Source: Bacteroidales bacterium (GTDB lineage: Bacteria > Bacteroidota > Bacteroidia > Bacteroidales > UBA7960). Taken from it: DNA of 9,890 nt. A program made the position numbers and the translations under genes. The notes under the pieces are model-generated. The model searched no databases. It saw nothing but the letters and a program-made list of their open reading frames with translations, and was not told the DNA's origin. Location of the stretch: NCBI GenBank assembly GCA_007131125.1, contig SLRE01000105.1:1-9890 (forward strand). Direction: 5' to 3'. Each line of letters begins with the position of its first letter. The first letter of the stretch is position 1. This document shows positions 1 to 7,047 of this stretch, one piece after another.

Positions 1-619
1 AAAGGCCAGCCACAATAAGCTGTATGAGGTTTTTTTCGATAACTATATCCGGTTATTGCTAAAAATTGATTTCCGTGAAGTCAATATTATCAGGCCGGGA
101 CTTGAAGACCAGGGAAAGGCGGTTTTGCTGCTGGGAAATCACTTCAGCTGGTGGGACGGTTTTTTTGCAAGGTACATCAACAACAGGGTTTTCAGACGGA
201 GGTTTCATGTGATGATGCTGGAAGACCCATTGAAAAAGCGGATGTTTCTTAACAAACTCGGTGCTTTCTCCATCAAAAAAAACAGCAAATCCGGCCTGGA
301 GTCTCTGGATTATGCAGCCGAACTGCTGGAAGACAAAAACAACCTTGTGCTGCTTTTCCCCCAGGGGAGTATTCAGTCCCAGCATAACCGCCCCCTGACT
401 TTTGAAAAAGGCTGGTTTCGCATCCTTGAAAAACAATCCGGAAAGGTTCAGATGGTGTTTATTGCCTGCCTTACCGATTATTTTTCCCGCAGAAAGCCAA
501 CGCTCAATATTTACCTGGAAAATTATGAACCCGGTGAATCTTTCAGCAAAGAGGTTTTTCAGGATGCCTATAATGATTTTTTTGAAAATTGTATTAATCA
601 ACAAAAAGAGCCCCGATGA
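1..619 (+). CDS. Lysophospholipid acyltransferase, PlsC/LPLAT family (5' end cut by window edge)
   Basis: Likely transfers an acyl chain to a lipid acceptor at the cytoplasmic face of the inner membrane. The reading frame (codons starting at position 2) is open to the left edge. The first visible residues, KASHNKLYEVFFDNYIRLLL, look like the usual N-terminus of this family, so probably only a few codons are missing; the in-frame TTG at 56 is not a convincing start. Counting from that TTG, the catalytic HX4D motif is H29-FSWW-D34, and the FPQGS block near residue 100 matches the acceptor-binding FPEGT motif. Total length near 205 residues is short, as in the Bacteroidota members often annotated as 1-acylglycerol-3-phosphate acyltransferases. 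The TGA stop overlaps the ATG of the next gene (ATGA), implying translational coupling. The physiological acceptor (lysophosphatidate or a glycosylated lipid) cannot be read from sequence; the neighbouring glycosyltransferase favours a glycolipid. Family confident, substrate not. Confidence 0.88.
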   Translation, partial: KASHNKLYEVFFDNYIRLLLKIDFREVNIIRPGLEDQGKAVLLLGNHFSWWDGFFARYINNRVFRRRFHVMMLEDPLKKRMFLNKLGAFSIKKNSKSGLESLDYAAELLEDKNNLVLLFPQGSIQSQHNRPLTFEKGWFRILEKQSGKVQMVFIACLTDYFSRRKPTLNIYLENYEPGESFSKEVFQDAYNDFFENCINQQKEPR

Positions 620-1713
620 TCTGGCTGGCCTGGTTTGTGATTTTTTTCCTTGCATTGAGGATAATGGTGGTTCTTTTCAACATCATCAGCAGGCAGTGGC
701 TTAAAAAACATGAGCCCACCGGAAATCCAAAGGTTTCCGTTCTGATCCCTGCCAGAAATGAAGAGAAAAATATAGGCAACATTCTTCAGAACCTTTTGGA
801 GCATGATTATGAAAACATAGAGGTTCTGGTTTATGATGACCTTTCCGAAGACCGGACCCCAAAGATCGTCAATGATTTTCACCGGCAGGATAAACGAATA
901 AGACTTGTGGAAGGGAAATACCTCCCAACAGGCTGGCTTGGAAAAAACCATGCCTGTTTTCAGCTTGCTCAGGAAGCCAAAGGAGATTATTTTTTATTTA
1001 TTGATGCCGATGTGGTTGTAGAAAAAGGATTGATAAAAAATACCATCGGACATGTGCAGAAGCATCGCCTGGCCCTGCTTTCCATCTTTCCGCGGCAAAT
1101 CATGCTTACCCTTTCCGAGAGACTGATTGTTCCGCTGATGAACTGGATACTGGTGGGCTTGCTTCCTTTATTGCTCACCCGGGTGAGTCCCTGGCCTTCC
1201 TTCTCTGCGGCCAATGGCCAGTTTATGCTTTTTGATGCCGATACTTACAAAAAGCATCAGTTTCATGAAGCATTGAAAAACCAAAAGGTGGAGGATATCG
1301 CCATCTTCAGGTACATGAAAAAAAAGAAGTTGAGAGTACATACGGTTTTGAGTAATGGGCAGGTAAAATGCAGGATGTATGAAAACTTCAGGGAAGCAAC
1401 CCAGGGATTTTCCAAAAATGTTTTCGAATTTTTTGGGGGAAGTGTGGCTGTTGCTATTCTTTTTGCCCTGATCACAACCTTTGGGGTAGTTCCGGTTTAC
1501 CTGGCAATGGGGCTTTGGCCTGCCCTGGCATTCCTGGTTAGTGGATGGTTTAACCGCCTGCTGATATCCCTGGTAAGCTGGCAGCATCCTTTCAGGAACG
1601 CCCTGCTTGCACCCCTTCAGCAGGCTTCCTTTTTATTAATTATTTTTGTTGCCCTGAGAAACCGGATTTTCAAAAGTAATTTATGGAAAGGCCGCAATGT
1701 GGATAATGTATAA
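616..1713 (+). CDS. Membrane glycosyltransferase family 2 (CruG/HpnB-like)
   Basis: Predicted inverting GT-A glycosyltransferase that moves a sugar from a nucleotide donor to a lipid acceptor at the inner membrane. Visible order in 365 residues: N-terminal membrane segment (about 2-22); SVLIPARNEE nucleotide-binding start (41-50); DD at 74-75; a GWLGKNHAC block (106-114), typical of CruG/HpnB-like GT2 proteins; the DXD metal site D130-A-D132; ANGQFMLF (199-206); the catalytic-base region VED (225-227); a MYENFREATQGFSKN block (254-268) where processive GT2s carry QXXRW; then hydrophobic C-terminal segments (about 276-296, 298-318, 334-348). The start ATG at 616 lies inside the previous gene's stop, the ATGA arrangement of a coupled pair. 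In known clusters CruG-type enzymes glycosylate carotenoids and HpnB is hopanoid-linked; with an acyltransferase beside it, an acylated lipid glycoside is a sensible inference. The exact sugar and acceptor are unknown. Confidence 0.9.
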   Translation: MIWLAWFVIFFLALRIMVVLFNIISRQWLKKHEPTGNPKVSVLIPARNEEKNIGNILQNLLEHDYENIEVLVYDDLSEDRTPKIVNDFHRQDKRIRLVEGKYLPTGWLGKNHACFQLAQEAKGDYFLFIDADVVVEKGLIKNTIGHVQKHRLALLSIFPRQIMLTLSERLIVPLMNWILVGLLPLLLTRVSPWPSFSAANGQFMLFDADTYKKHQFHEALKNQKVEDIAIFRYMKKKKLRVHTVLSNGQVKCRMYENFREATQGFSKNVFEFFGGSVAVAILFALITTFGVVPVYLAMGLWPALAFLVSGWFNRLLISLVSWQHPFRNALLAPLQQASFLLIIFVALRNRIFKSNLWKGRNVDNV

Positions 1714-2476
1714 ACGTTTTTACAACATGCCAAAGATTTTAATTATTTCCTTAGCCGCTCTTATGATGCTTTTCTTTCCGCTTGAAAAGCAGGCATCCAC
1801 ACAGCGCTCCCTTCAGAACATGATTTACCAGGCTTATGTAGACAATCACATGCCGAAGTGGGAAAGCACCCTCAGGGCTATGGAAATGGAATATTCCCGA
1901 AACCCTTCTGATAGTTTGCTATACGACCTCATCCTTGCTCAATACGGGCTGATAGGATATTATCTTGGAACAGGTAAAGACAATGAGGGTGGAAAGCTTC
2001 TGGACCAGGCTGAGAAAAACCTGGAAAAGCTGAAAGAAAAATCCGGGTATGAAGCCCAAAGCCTTGCTTTTGAAGGGGCCTTTTACGGTTACCGGATTGC
2101 ACAGCGTTCCATCAGAGGGGTAAGGCTCGGGCCACGCAGCAGCAGGGTCATCAATCAGGCCCTGGAAAAGAACCCGGATTACCCAAGGGCATGGGTTGAA
2201 AAGGGAAATGTTTTGTTTTATGCCCCATCGGTTCTTGGGGGCTCGAAAACCGAAGCCATTACCTATTATAAGAAAGCCATAGAGCTAATGGAAAAGAACA
2301 TGCAAAACAACCACCGGTGGTTGTATCTCGGCACCCTGGTTTCCCTGGCCAATGCCTATGAAAAAACCGGACAGCTTGAAATGGCCATACAAACCCTTGA
2401 AAAATCGCTAGACTATGAGCCTGGCTTTCAATGGGTTAAAGAAGAGCTGCTACCTGAGTTTAAAGCAAAAAAATAA
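1697..2476 (+). CDS. Exported or membrane-anchored tetratricopeptide-repeat protein
   Basis: A 259-residue helical repeat protein of unknown specific role; TPR domains usually hold protein partners. The N-terminus has a hydrophobic segment (about residues 13-28, ILIISLAALMMLFF) after basic residues, consistent with a signal peptide or membrane anchor; no lipobox cysteine is present. The clearest TPR units are at about 155-200 (NPDYPRAWVEKGN, then a GGSKTEAITYYKKAIEL helix) and 206-243 (WLYLGTLVSLANAYEKTGQLEMAIQTLEKSLDYEP); residues 36-130 are helical and may form degenerate repeats. Start is uncertain: ATG at 1697 overlaps the GT2 gene by 17 bases, ATG at 1706 gives an 8-base overlap, and ATG at 1727 (MPKILIIS...) gives a non-overlapping, neater signal peptide. 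The longest form is given; 1706 or 1727 may be correct. Stop is 18 bases before the rhodanese gene, so they are probably co-transcribed. Confidence 0.82.
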   Translation: MWIMYKRFYNMPKILIISLAALMMLFFPLEKQASTQRSLQNMIYQAYVDNHMPKWESTLRAMEMEYSRNPSDSLLYDLILAQYGLIGYYLGTGKDNEGGKLLDQAEKNLEKLKEKSGYEAQSLAFEGAFYGYRIAQRSIRGVRLGPRSSRVINQALEKNPDYPRAWVEKGNVLFYAPSVLGGSKTEAITYYKKAIELMEKNMQNNHRWLYLGTLVSLANAYEKTGQLEMAIQTLEKSLDYEPGFQWVKEELLPEFKAKK

Positions 2477-2494
2477 AGAATAAAGGTTATAAAA

Positions 2495-2923
2495 ATGCGA
2501 TTTCAAAAAAAGAAAAACAACCCCAGAATCCTTGTTCTGCTTTTCCCGGTATTGATATTCCTTCCGGCTATCCTTTCCAAAGGCAATCAACCGGAAATTT
2601 TGCCGCTTAACTCCCGGCAAATCAATGAAATGCTCCTCGGTGGTGATTCCTTAACCCTTATTGACGGGCGGGACAGTCTTTCGTTTTCAAGAGGCCATAT
2701 TAAAGATGCATTGCATATAGACCCCCATCAACCGGAAGCAGAAGCCCTTATCGGCCTGCTGGACCCGGCCCAAACCTATGTTATCTATTGCAGGACACAC
2801 AATCGCAGCCTCAGGATTATCCAGCTTATGAGGGATTCAGAACTGGAGTTCGAAACCGTTTACCTGATGGTTGATGGATTTCTGGGTTGGTCGCGTAACG
2901 AACTTCCAATAGTTATCCCCTAA
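2495..2923 (+). CDS. Small exported single-domain rhodanese
   Basis: A 142-residue rhodanese-fold protein, predicted to bind or transfer sulfane sulfur, or to act in thiol chemistry, outside the cytoplasm. Residues 1-29 form a basic n-region (RFQKKKNNPR) plus hydrophobic core (ILVLLFPVLIFLPAIL), consistent with Sec export or an N-terminal anchor. The domain follows: DGRD (57-60) and FSRGHIKDALHID (64-76) match the conserved CH2A region (DVR...F..GHI.GA.NI), and VIYCRTHNRS holds the active-site loop with C99 and R104. GFLGW (128-132) matches the usual G-G...W near the C-terminus. The catalytic Cys is present, so activity is plausible; the loop CRTHNR departs from the common CRxGxR by having Asn for Gly, and whether it is a sulfurtransferase is unknown. 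The ATG lies in an AT-rich leader 18 bases after the TPR gene. Confidence 0.88.
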   Translation: MRFQKKKNNPRILVLLFPVLIFLPAILSKGNQPEILPLNSRQINEMLLGGDSLTLIDGRDSLSFSRGHIKDALHIDPHQPEAEALIGLLDPAQTYVIYCRTHNRSLRIIQLMRDSELEFETVYLMVDGFLGWSRNELPIVIP

Positions 2924-2961
2924 AACAATCACATCATTATCAAACAAAATATTATTTACAA

Positions 2962-5763
2962 ATGGTAAAAAAACATTTACTCAGCAATCTGCTGATTTTG
3001 GTTTTTCTTTTTTCAGGTCTGAGCTTTGCAGAAAAAAAGCCTTTGAACCATAGTGTATATGACAACTGGAAAAGCATTGGACAACGGCTGATCTCCTTTG
3101 ACGGAAACTGGATTGCCTACGAGGTCAACCCACAGCGTGGAGACGGATGGTTATTTCTTTACAACCTTCAAACCGGGCAGCTGGACTCGGTGCCAAGGGG
3201 GAGCGGCCCGGTTTTCTCTCCCGGCTCGGAGTACCTGGCTTTCCGGGTTAAACCTGAATTTGAGAAAGTCAGACAGGCAAAACTGGACAATAAATCCTCT
3301 GATGAGATGCCGAAAGATTCTCTCGGCATCTGGAATTTAAAAGAAGACTCCAAAATCCTGATTGAAAGAATCAAAACATTTGCTGTTGCACAGGAGGAAA
3401 CTCCATGGCTTGTTTATTTGCAGGAACCCCATCCCACAGGCAACAACGAAAACGAAAATGAAAACAACAACAAGCAGGATTTAATGGTCATTTTTAACCC
3501 CATGAGTGGTGAATCATTTGAATTTCAGGTGGTTACAGAATTCCACCTTTCCAAAAACGGGAAGCTGGCCGCTTTCATCCAGCAGGAGGAAAACAATTCC
3601 GACACAATCAGGGTAAGGACTTTTGACACAGAGCGCCGGAGTTTGACTACCGTTTTTGAAGCCGATGGGGATGCCAAAAACATCACCACCGGAGAACAGG
3701 GCAGCCAGGCTGCCTTCCTTTTTTCAGAAGACGATGAGAACCCCAAAATTTACAGTCTCTTTTACTGGAAAAAAGGAAATGATGGTGCGGAGTTGATTGC
3801 AGCCCCTCAAACTGAAGGAATGCCTGAAGGATGGAGCGCCAGCGAACATTCCAGACCTTCCTTTTCTGAAAACGGGGACCGCCTTTTTTTCGGCACGGCT
3901 CCTAAACCACAGCCCGAACCAGAGGACACCCTCCTGGAAGAAGAAAAATACAAGGTGGATATCTGGCATTACCGGGATCCGAAAATACAGCCCCAGCAAC
4001 TGGTGGAAGCCGACAGGGAAAAACGCAGAACCTATACCGCGGTATTTAACATTAACAGGGGCAACATAACACAGCTCGCCGACAAGGATATGCCGGATAT
4101 CACCACCCGGCAATATGGGAACGGCCTGCTGGAAATGGGATACTCCAACCTGCCCTACCTCATTCAAAACTCATTTGAATCAGGAGAGTACAGGGATGTG
4201 TTCCTTGTAAATGTGGAAACCGGGGAAAGGGAAATGGTCCTGGAAAAACACCGGGGGTCGGTTCACCTGTCCACCCTTGGAGATGCCAGGCTTTCTCCGG
4301 GAGGGAAATACCTGCTGTATTTTTTACAGGATGATCTTAACTGGTATACCCTGCCGGTTGACACCAAAGAACCTGTCAATATTACTGCCTCGATCCCTTA
4401 TGCCATGCACAACAAACTCCATGATGCCCCTTCTGATCCGGGCCCCTATGGCGTTGGCGGATGGATAGAAGACGACAGCTATGTGCTGGTTTATGACCAT
4501 TATGATGTATGGAAAGTTGACCCTCTTGGGAAAAAAGACCCGGTAAATCTCACCAACGGTTATGGCCGCAAAAACAACATTCGTTTCAGGGTAACCGACC
4601 TGGATCCCGACCGGGATTTTTTCGGACCAAGAGAGCATATAATGCTTTCCGCTTTCAATTTAAAAACCAAGCAAAACGGTTTTTATACCGCCAGGGCGCA
4701 TCGCTCTGAATTTCCCCGCCGGTTGGTAATGGAAGACGCCCGTTTTTTCAGGCCGCTCAAGGCCAAAGAAGAAGATGTACTTGTTTGGCAGAAAAGTACC
4801 TTTACCATGTTTCCCGACCTTTGGGTAAGTGATGTAAATTTCCGAAACCAAAAGAAAATTTCCCATGCCAATCCGCAGCAGCAGGATTACCTGTGGGGAG
4901 AAGTAAAACTTGTGGAGTGGGTGTCATTCAACAACGACACCTTGCAGGGCTTGCTATACACCCCTGAAAATTTTGACCCGGAGAAAAAATACCCGATGAT
5001 TGTGTATTTCTACGAAAGGGTATCCGATGGGAAACACATCCATTTTGCACCTTCCCCAAGCCGCTCAACCATCAACCGAAGTTATTGCGTCAGCAACGGT
5101 TATGTGGTTTTTGCTCCAGACATCCCCTATACCATAGGATATCCTGGCCAAAGCGCCTACAACAGTATTGTTTCGGGCACCAAAGCCATAGTAAACCAGT
5201 TTGATTTCATTGACCGCGAAAATATTGGACTGCAGGGACAAAGCTGGGCCGGCTACCAGATCGCCTACCTGATTACACAAACCAACATGTTTAAGGCAGC
5301 CATGGCAGGCGCCCCCGTCAGCAACATGGTAAGTGCATACGGTGGCATTCGTTGGTCAACGGGTTTAAGCCGGATTTATCAGTATGAGGAAACCCAGAGC
5401 CGCATTGGGGGCACTCTCTGGGAAAAACCATTCCGGTACATTGAAAACTCCCCGGTATTTTTTGCCGACAAGGTTAATACTCCCCTTTTGATGATGCACA
5501 ACGATGACGATGGGGCTGTGCCATGGTACCAGGGCATAGAATATTATATGGCCTTGCGAAGGCTTGGGAAACCCGTTTGGATGCTCAACTATAACGATGA
5601 GGCCCACAACCTCACCCGAAGGCCCAACATGATGGACCTGTCCATAAGAATGTACCAGTTTTTTGACCATTACCTGAAGGGTAAGCCTGCACCCCGTTGG
5701 ATGAAGGAAGGCATCCCTGCAGTGAAAAAAGGAAAAATTGACGGGTATGAACTGGTAGAGTAA
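2962..5763 (+). CDS. Secreted S9 family serine peptidase (prolyl oligopeptidase family)
   Basis: A 933-residue peptidase expected to cleave peptides in the periplasm. Residues 1-23 are a clear signal peptide (basic MVKKH, hydrophobic LLILVFLFSGL, cleavage likely after SFA). Residues of about 40-640 carry repeated beta-strand segments typical of the S9 N-terminal propeller. The alpha/beta-hydrolase domain spans about 650-915: EKKYPMIVYFYE, where Y684 is the likely oxyanion-hole tyrosine; the nucleophile elbow GQSWAG with S761; D850 in HNDDDGAVPW; and H882 in DEAHN. The triad is intact. The ending LKGKPAPRWMKEGIPA is typical of long Bacteroidota S9 proteins. An Asn/Glu-rich run lies at residues 161-170. 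The exact specificity (DPP-like, acylaminoacyl or oligopeptidase) cannot be assigned. It starts 38 bases after the rhodanese gene in an AT-rich leader and is followed by a strong terminator, so it is probably the last gene of the unit. Confidence 0.95.
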   Translation: MVKKHLLSNLLILVFLFSGLSFAEKKPLNHSVYDNWKSIGQRLISFDGNWIAYEVNPQRGDGWLFLYNLQTGQLDSVPRGSGPVFSPGSEYLAFRVKPEFEKVRQAKLDNKSSDEMPKDSLGIWNLKEDSKILIERIKTFAVAQEETPWLVYLQEPHPTGNNENENENNNKQDLMVIFNPMSGESFEFQVVTEFHLSKNGKLAAFIQQEENNSDTIRVRTFDTERRSLTTVFEADGDAKNITTGEQGSQAAFLFSEDDENPKIYSLFYWKKGNDGAELIAAPQTEGMPEGWSASEHSRPSFSENGDRLFFGTAPKPQPEPEDTLLEEEKYKVDIWHYRDPKIQPQQLVEADREKRRTYTAVFNINRGNITQLADKDMPDITTRQYGNGLLEMGYSNLPYLIQNSFESGEYRDVFLVNVETGEREMVLEKHRGSVHLSTLGDARLSPGGKYLLYFLQDDLNWYTLPVDTKEPVNITASIPYAMHNKLHDAPSDPGPYGVGGWIEDDSYVLVYDHYDVWKVDPLGKKDPVNLTNGYGRKNNIRFRVTDLDPDRDFFGPREHIMLSAFNLKTKQNGFYTARAHRSEFPRRLVMEDARFFRPLKAKEEDVLVWQKSTFTMFPDLWVSDVNFRNQKKISHANPQQQDYLWGEVKLVEWVSFNNDTLQGLLYTPENFDPEKKYPMIVYFYERVSDGKHIHFAPSPSRSTINRSYCVSNGYVVFAPDIPYTIGYPGQSAYNSIVSGTKAIVNQFDFIDRENIGLQGQSWAGYQIAYLITQTNMFKAAMAGAPVSNMVSAYGGIRWSTGLSRIYQYEETQSRIGGTLWEKPFRYIENSPVFFADKVNTPLLMMHNDDDGAVPWYQGIEYYMALRRLGKPVWMLNYNDEAHNLTRRPNMMDLSIRMYQFFDHYLKGKPAPRWMKEGIPAVKKGKIDGYELVE

Positions 5764-5780
5764 GCAAACTGCCAACCACT

Positions 5781-5820
5781 AAGAAAGCCGGATCCCAAAG
5801 TCCGGCTTTCTTTTTTTCTT
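5781..5820 (+). terminator. Rho-independent terminator after the S9 peptidase gene
   Basis: A perfect 12-bp inverted repeat (5781-5792, AAGAAAGCCGGA, pairing with 5801-5812) with an 8-base loop is followed by a T-rich tract (TTTTTCTT, 5813-5820). It starts 17 bases after the stop codon. This separates the five-gene unit from the universal stress gene, which must then have its own promoter. Confidence 0.93.
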
Positions 5821-5931
5821 AAATATGGCCTCATATTATGCCTGTTGCAGGATATCGCAAAATTTTGTAAATTTATTAAAAGACCCCGGTGTTTAAAATT
5901 TACCTGATTTAGGAATTAAAACCCTGCTGCC

Positions 5932-6828
5932 ATGATCAAAAAAGCCATTCTTGCCACGGACCTTTCCAAAGCTTCCGACCTTTTGATGGAGTTAATTCCT
6001 GAATACAAAAAGCTTGGGATTGAAGAGATCATTCTTTTTCATGTGCCCACCATCAGTTTTAATTATATGGAATATAGCGGATATTCCATGCGGGTGCACA
6101 TTGAAGCCCGTATGATCAACCACAGCAATCGCCTGCAGGAGCAGGGCATCAAATCAAGTTATGTATTTAAGGAAGGGTTGCCTTCCCAGGAAATCGTGGA
6201 TTTTTCACTGATGCACCCCGATGCCATGGTCATCATTGGAAGTAAGGGTCAGGGATTCTTTAAAAGAAACCTTATTGGCAGTACCACACTCAGGGTAATT
6301 CAGCAAAGCCGGAACCCGGTGCTGATGGTCAGGGTAAAAAACCTGGGAAAAAATGAGGAAGGAAGTCCTGAATGTACTCTGGAAACAAAAAAAATTGCCT
6401 CTCACGGATTGCTGCTTACCGATTTTTCGAAAAACAGCAGCAGGGCTTTTGACTTTGCCGAAGACCACCTTGTTGAAAAACTGGAAACCATTTCATTGAT
6501 GCATGTGCAGGACATCGTGGTTATGAAGCACCACGACCGGACAACCATTGAAAAGTTTAATAAAATTGACACCGAACGCCTTCAAAACTGCACCATTTCT
6601 TTAAGGAAAAAAACCAAAGCACCGGTTCATTGTGTTTTGACAGAAGGAGCCGTGGTTCCCGAAATAATAAGGGAAGTCAAGCAACACGACGTTTCCCTGG
6701 TGGTGCTTGGAACCCACGGTAAAGGTTACTTTTCTGATATGGTCATTGGAAGTACCGCATCGGCCATTACCCAGCTGGTGGAAGCAAACTGCCTGTTTAT
6801 TCCCATGCAGGAAGAGGAACCGGTTTAA
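5932..6828 (+). CDS. Tandem-domain universal stress protein (UspA family)
   Basis: A 298-residue cytoplasmic protein made of two UspA folds, a form common in Bacteroidota; such proteins bind ATP and help in stress survival, often with unknown direct partners. Domain 1 (about 1-136) starts KKAILATDLS with the nucleotide-contacting Asp at D10 and ends in the G-2x-G-9x-G(S/T) motif G103-G106-G116-S117. Domain 2 (about 153-293) starts HGLLLTDFS with D164 and has G260-G263-G273-S274. Both halves therefore keep the ATP-binding signature, suggesting two nucleotide sites in one chain. The ATG at 5932 is the natural start because the conserved first strand follows at once. It lies 111 bases after the terminator and is followed by a 219-base gap, so it is probably monocistronic. 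I could not find a convincing promoter; the region upstream (5821-5931) is AT-rich. Confidence 0.94.
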   Translation: MIKKAILATDLSKASDLLMELIPEYKKLGIEEIILFHVPTISFNYMEYSGYSMRVHIEARMINHSNRLQEQGIKSSYVFKEGLPSQEIVDFSLMHPDAMVIIGSKGQGFFKRNLIGSTTLRVIQQSRNPVLMVRVKNLGKNEEGSPECTLETKKIASHGLLLTDFSKNSSRAFDFAEDHLVEKLETISLMHVQDIVVMKHHDRTTIEKFNKIDTERLQNCTISLRKKTKAPVHCVLTEGAVVPEIIREVKQHDVSLVVLGTHGKGYFSDMVIGSTASAITQLVEANCLFIPMQEEEPV

Positions 6829-6917
6829 GTTATTCATAAACAACATGTTACCTTTTTCCCCAGGTATAACCTATGAGCCAGCCAACTTCCTGGAGCAGAC
6901 AGCCCAGCACCCATTTC

Positions 6918-6979
6918 CTTAATCTCAACCCTGCCTGCCGGCAGGCAGGCTTAACCTTAACCTTAACCTTAATCTTAAC
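6918..6979. repeat. TTAACC-like hexamer array split by a 20-bp palindrome
   Basis: Two hexamers (CTTAAT 6918-6923, CTCAAC 6924-6929) are followed by a perfect 20-bp palindrome CCTGCCTGCCGGCAGGCAGG (6930-6949). Five more hexamers follow: CTTAAC three times (6950-6967), CTTAAT (6968-6973) and CTTAAC (6974-6979). The palindrome sits exactly between units without breaking the hexamer phase. It is intergenic, between the stress gene and aspS. It has no T-tract and so is not an ordinary terminator. Function unknown; see findings. Confidence 0.85.
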
Positions 6980-7016
6980 CATACCACAAAACCCGGCATA
7001 ATTCATATTTCCTTAC

Positions 7017-7047
7017 TACCTTTGCCCTCTGAAAAAACAAGATTGAT
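7017..7047 (+). promoter_or_regulatory. Probable Bacteroidota-type promoter -7 box and leader for aspS
   Basis: TACCTTTG at 7017-7024 exactly fits the TAnnTTTG -7 consensus of the primary sigma factor in Bacteroidota. Transcription would start about 5-8 bases downstream, near 7030, leaving a leader of under 20 bases before the ATG at 7048. No clear -33 TTG lies at the usual distance, which is often the weaker element in this phylum. Called on the -7 match and position only. Confidence 0.6.

Noticed and set aside
402..704. 100-residue plus-strand open frame across the acyltransferase/GT2 junction
   Set aside because: Overlaps both real genes out of frame; its sequence has no family features, while the two overlapped frames carry catalytic motifs.
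3724..4167. 147-residue minus-strand open frame within the S9 peptidase gene
   Set aside because: Antisense shadow of a conserved gene; no domain, no promoter or leader signal.
5845..5867. Possible promoter for the universal stress gene (TTG at 5845-5847, AAATTTTG at 5860-5867)
   Set aside because: The -7 candidate misses the leading T and the spacing to the TTG is only 12 bases, too short for the Bacteroidota -33/-7 arrangement. A promoter must exist after the terminator, but this pairing is not convincing.
6950..6979. Telomere-like repeat (TTAACC resembles the complement of telomeric units)
   Set aside because: The unit differs from known telomeric repeats, the array is short and imperfect, and it lies inside a bacterial chromosome between housekeeping genes; similarity is superficial.
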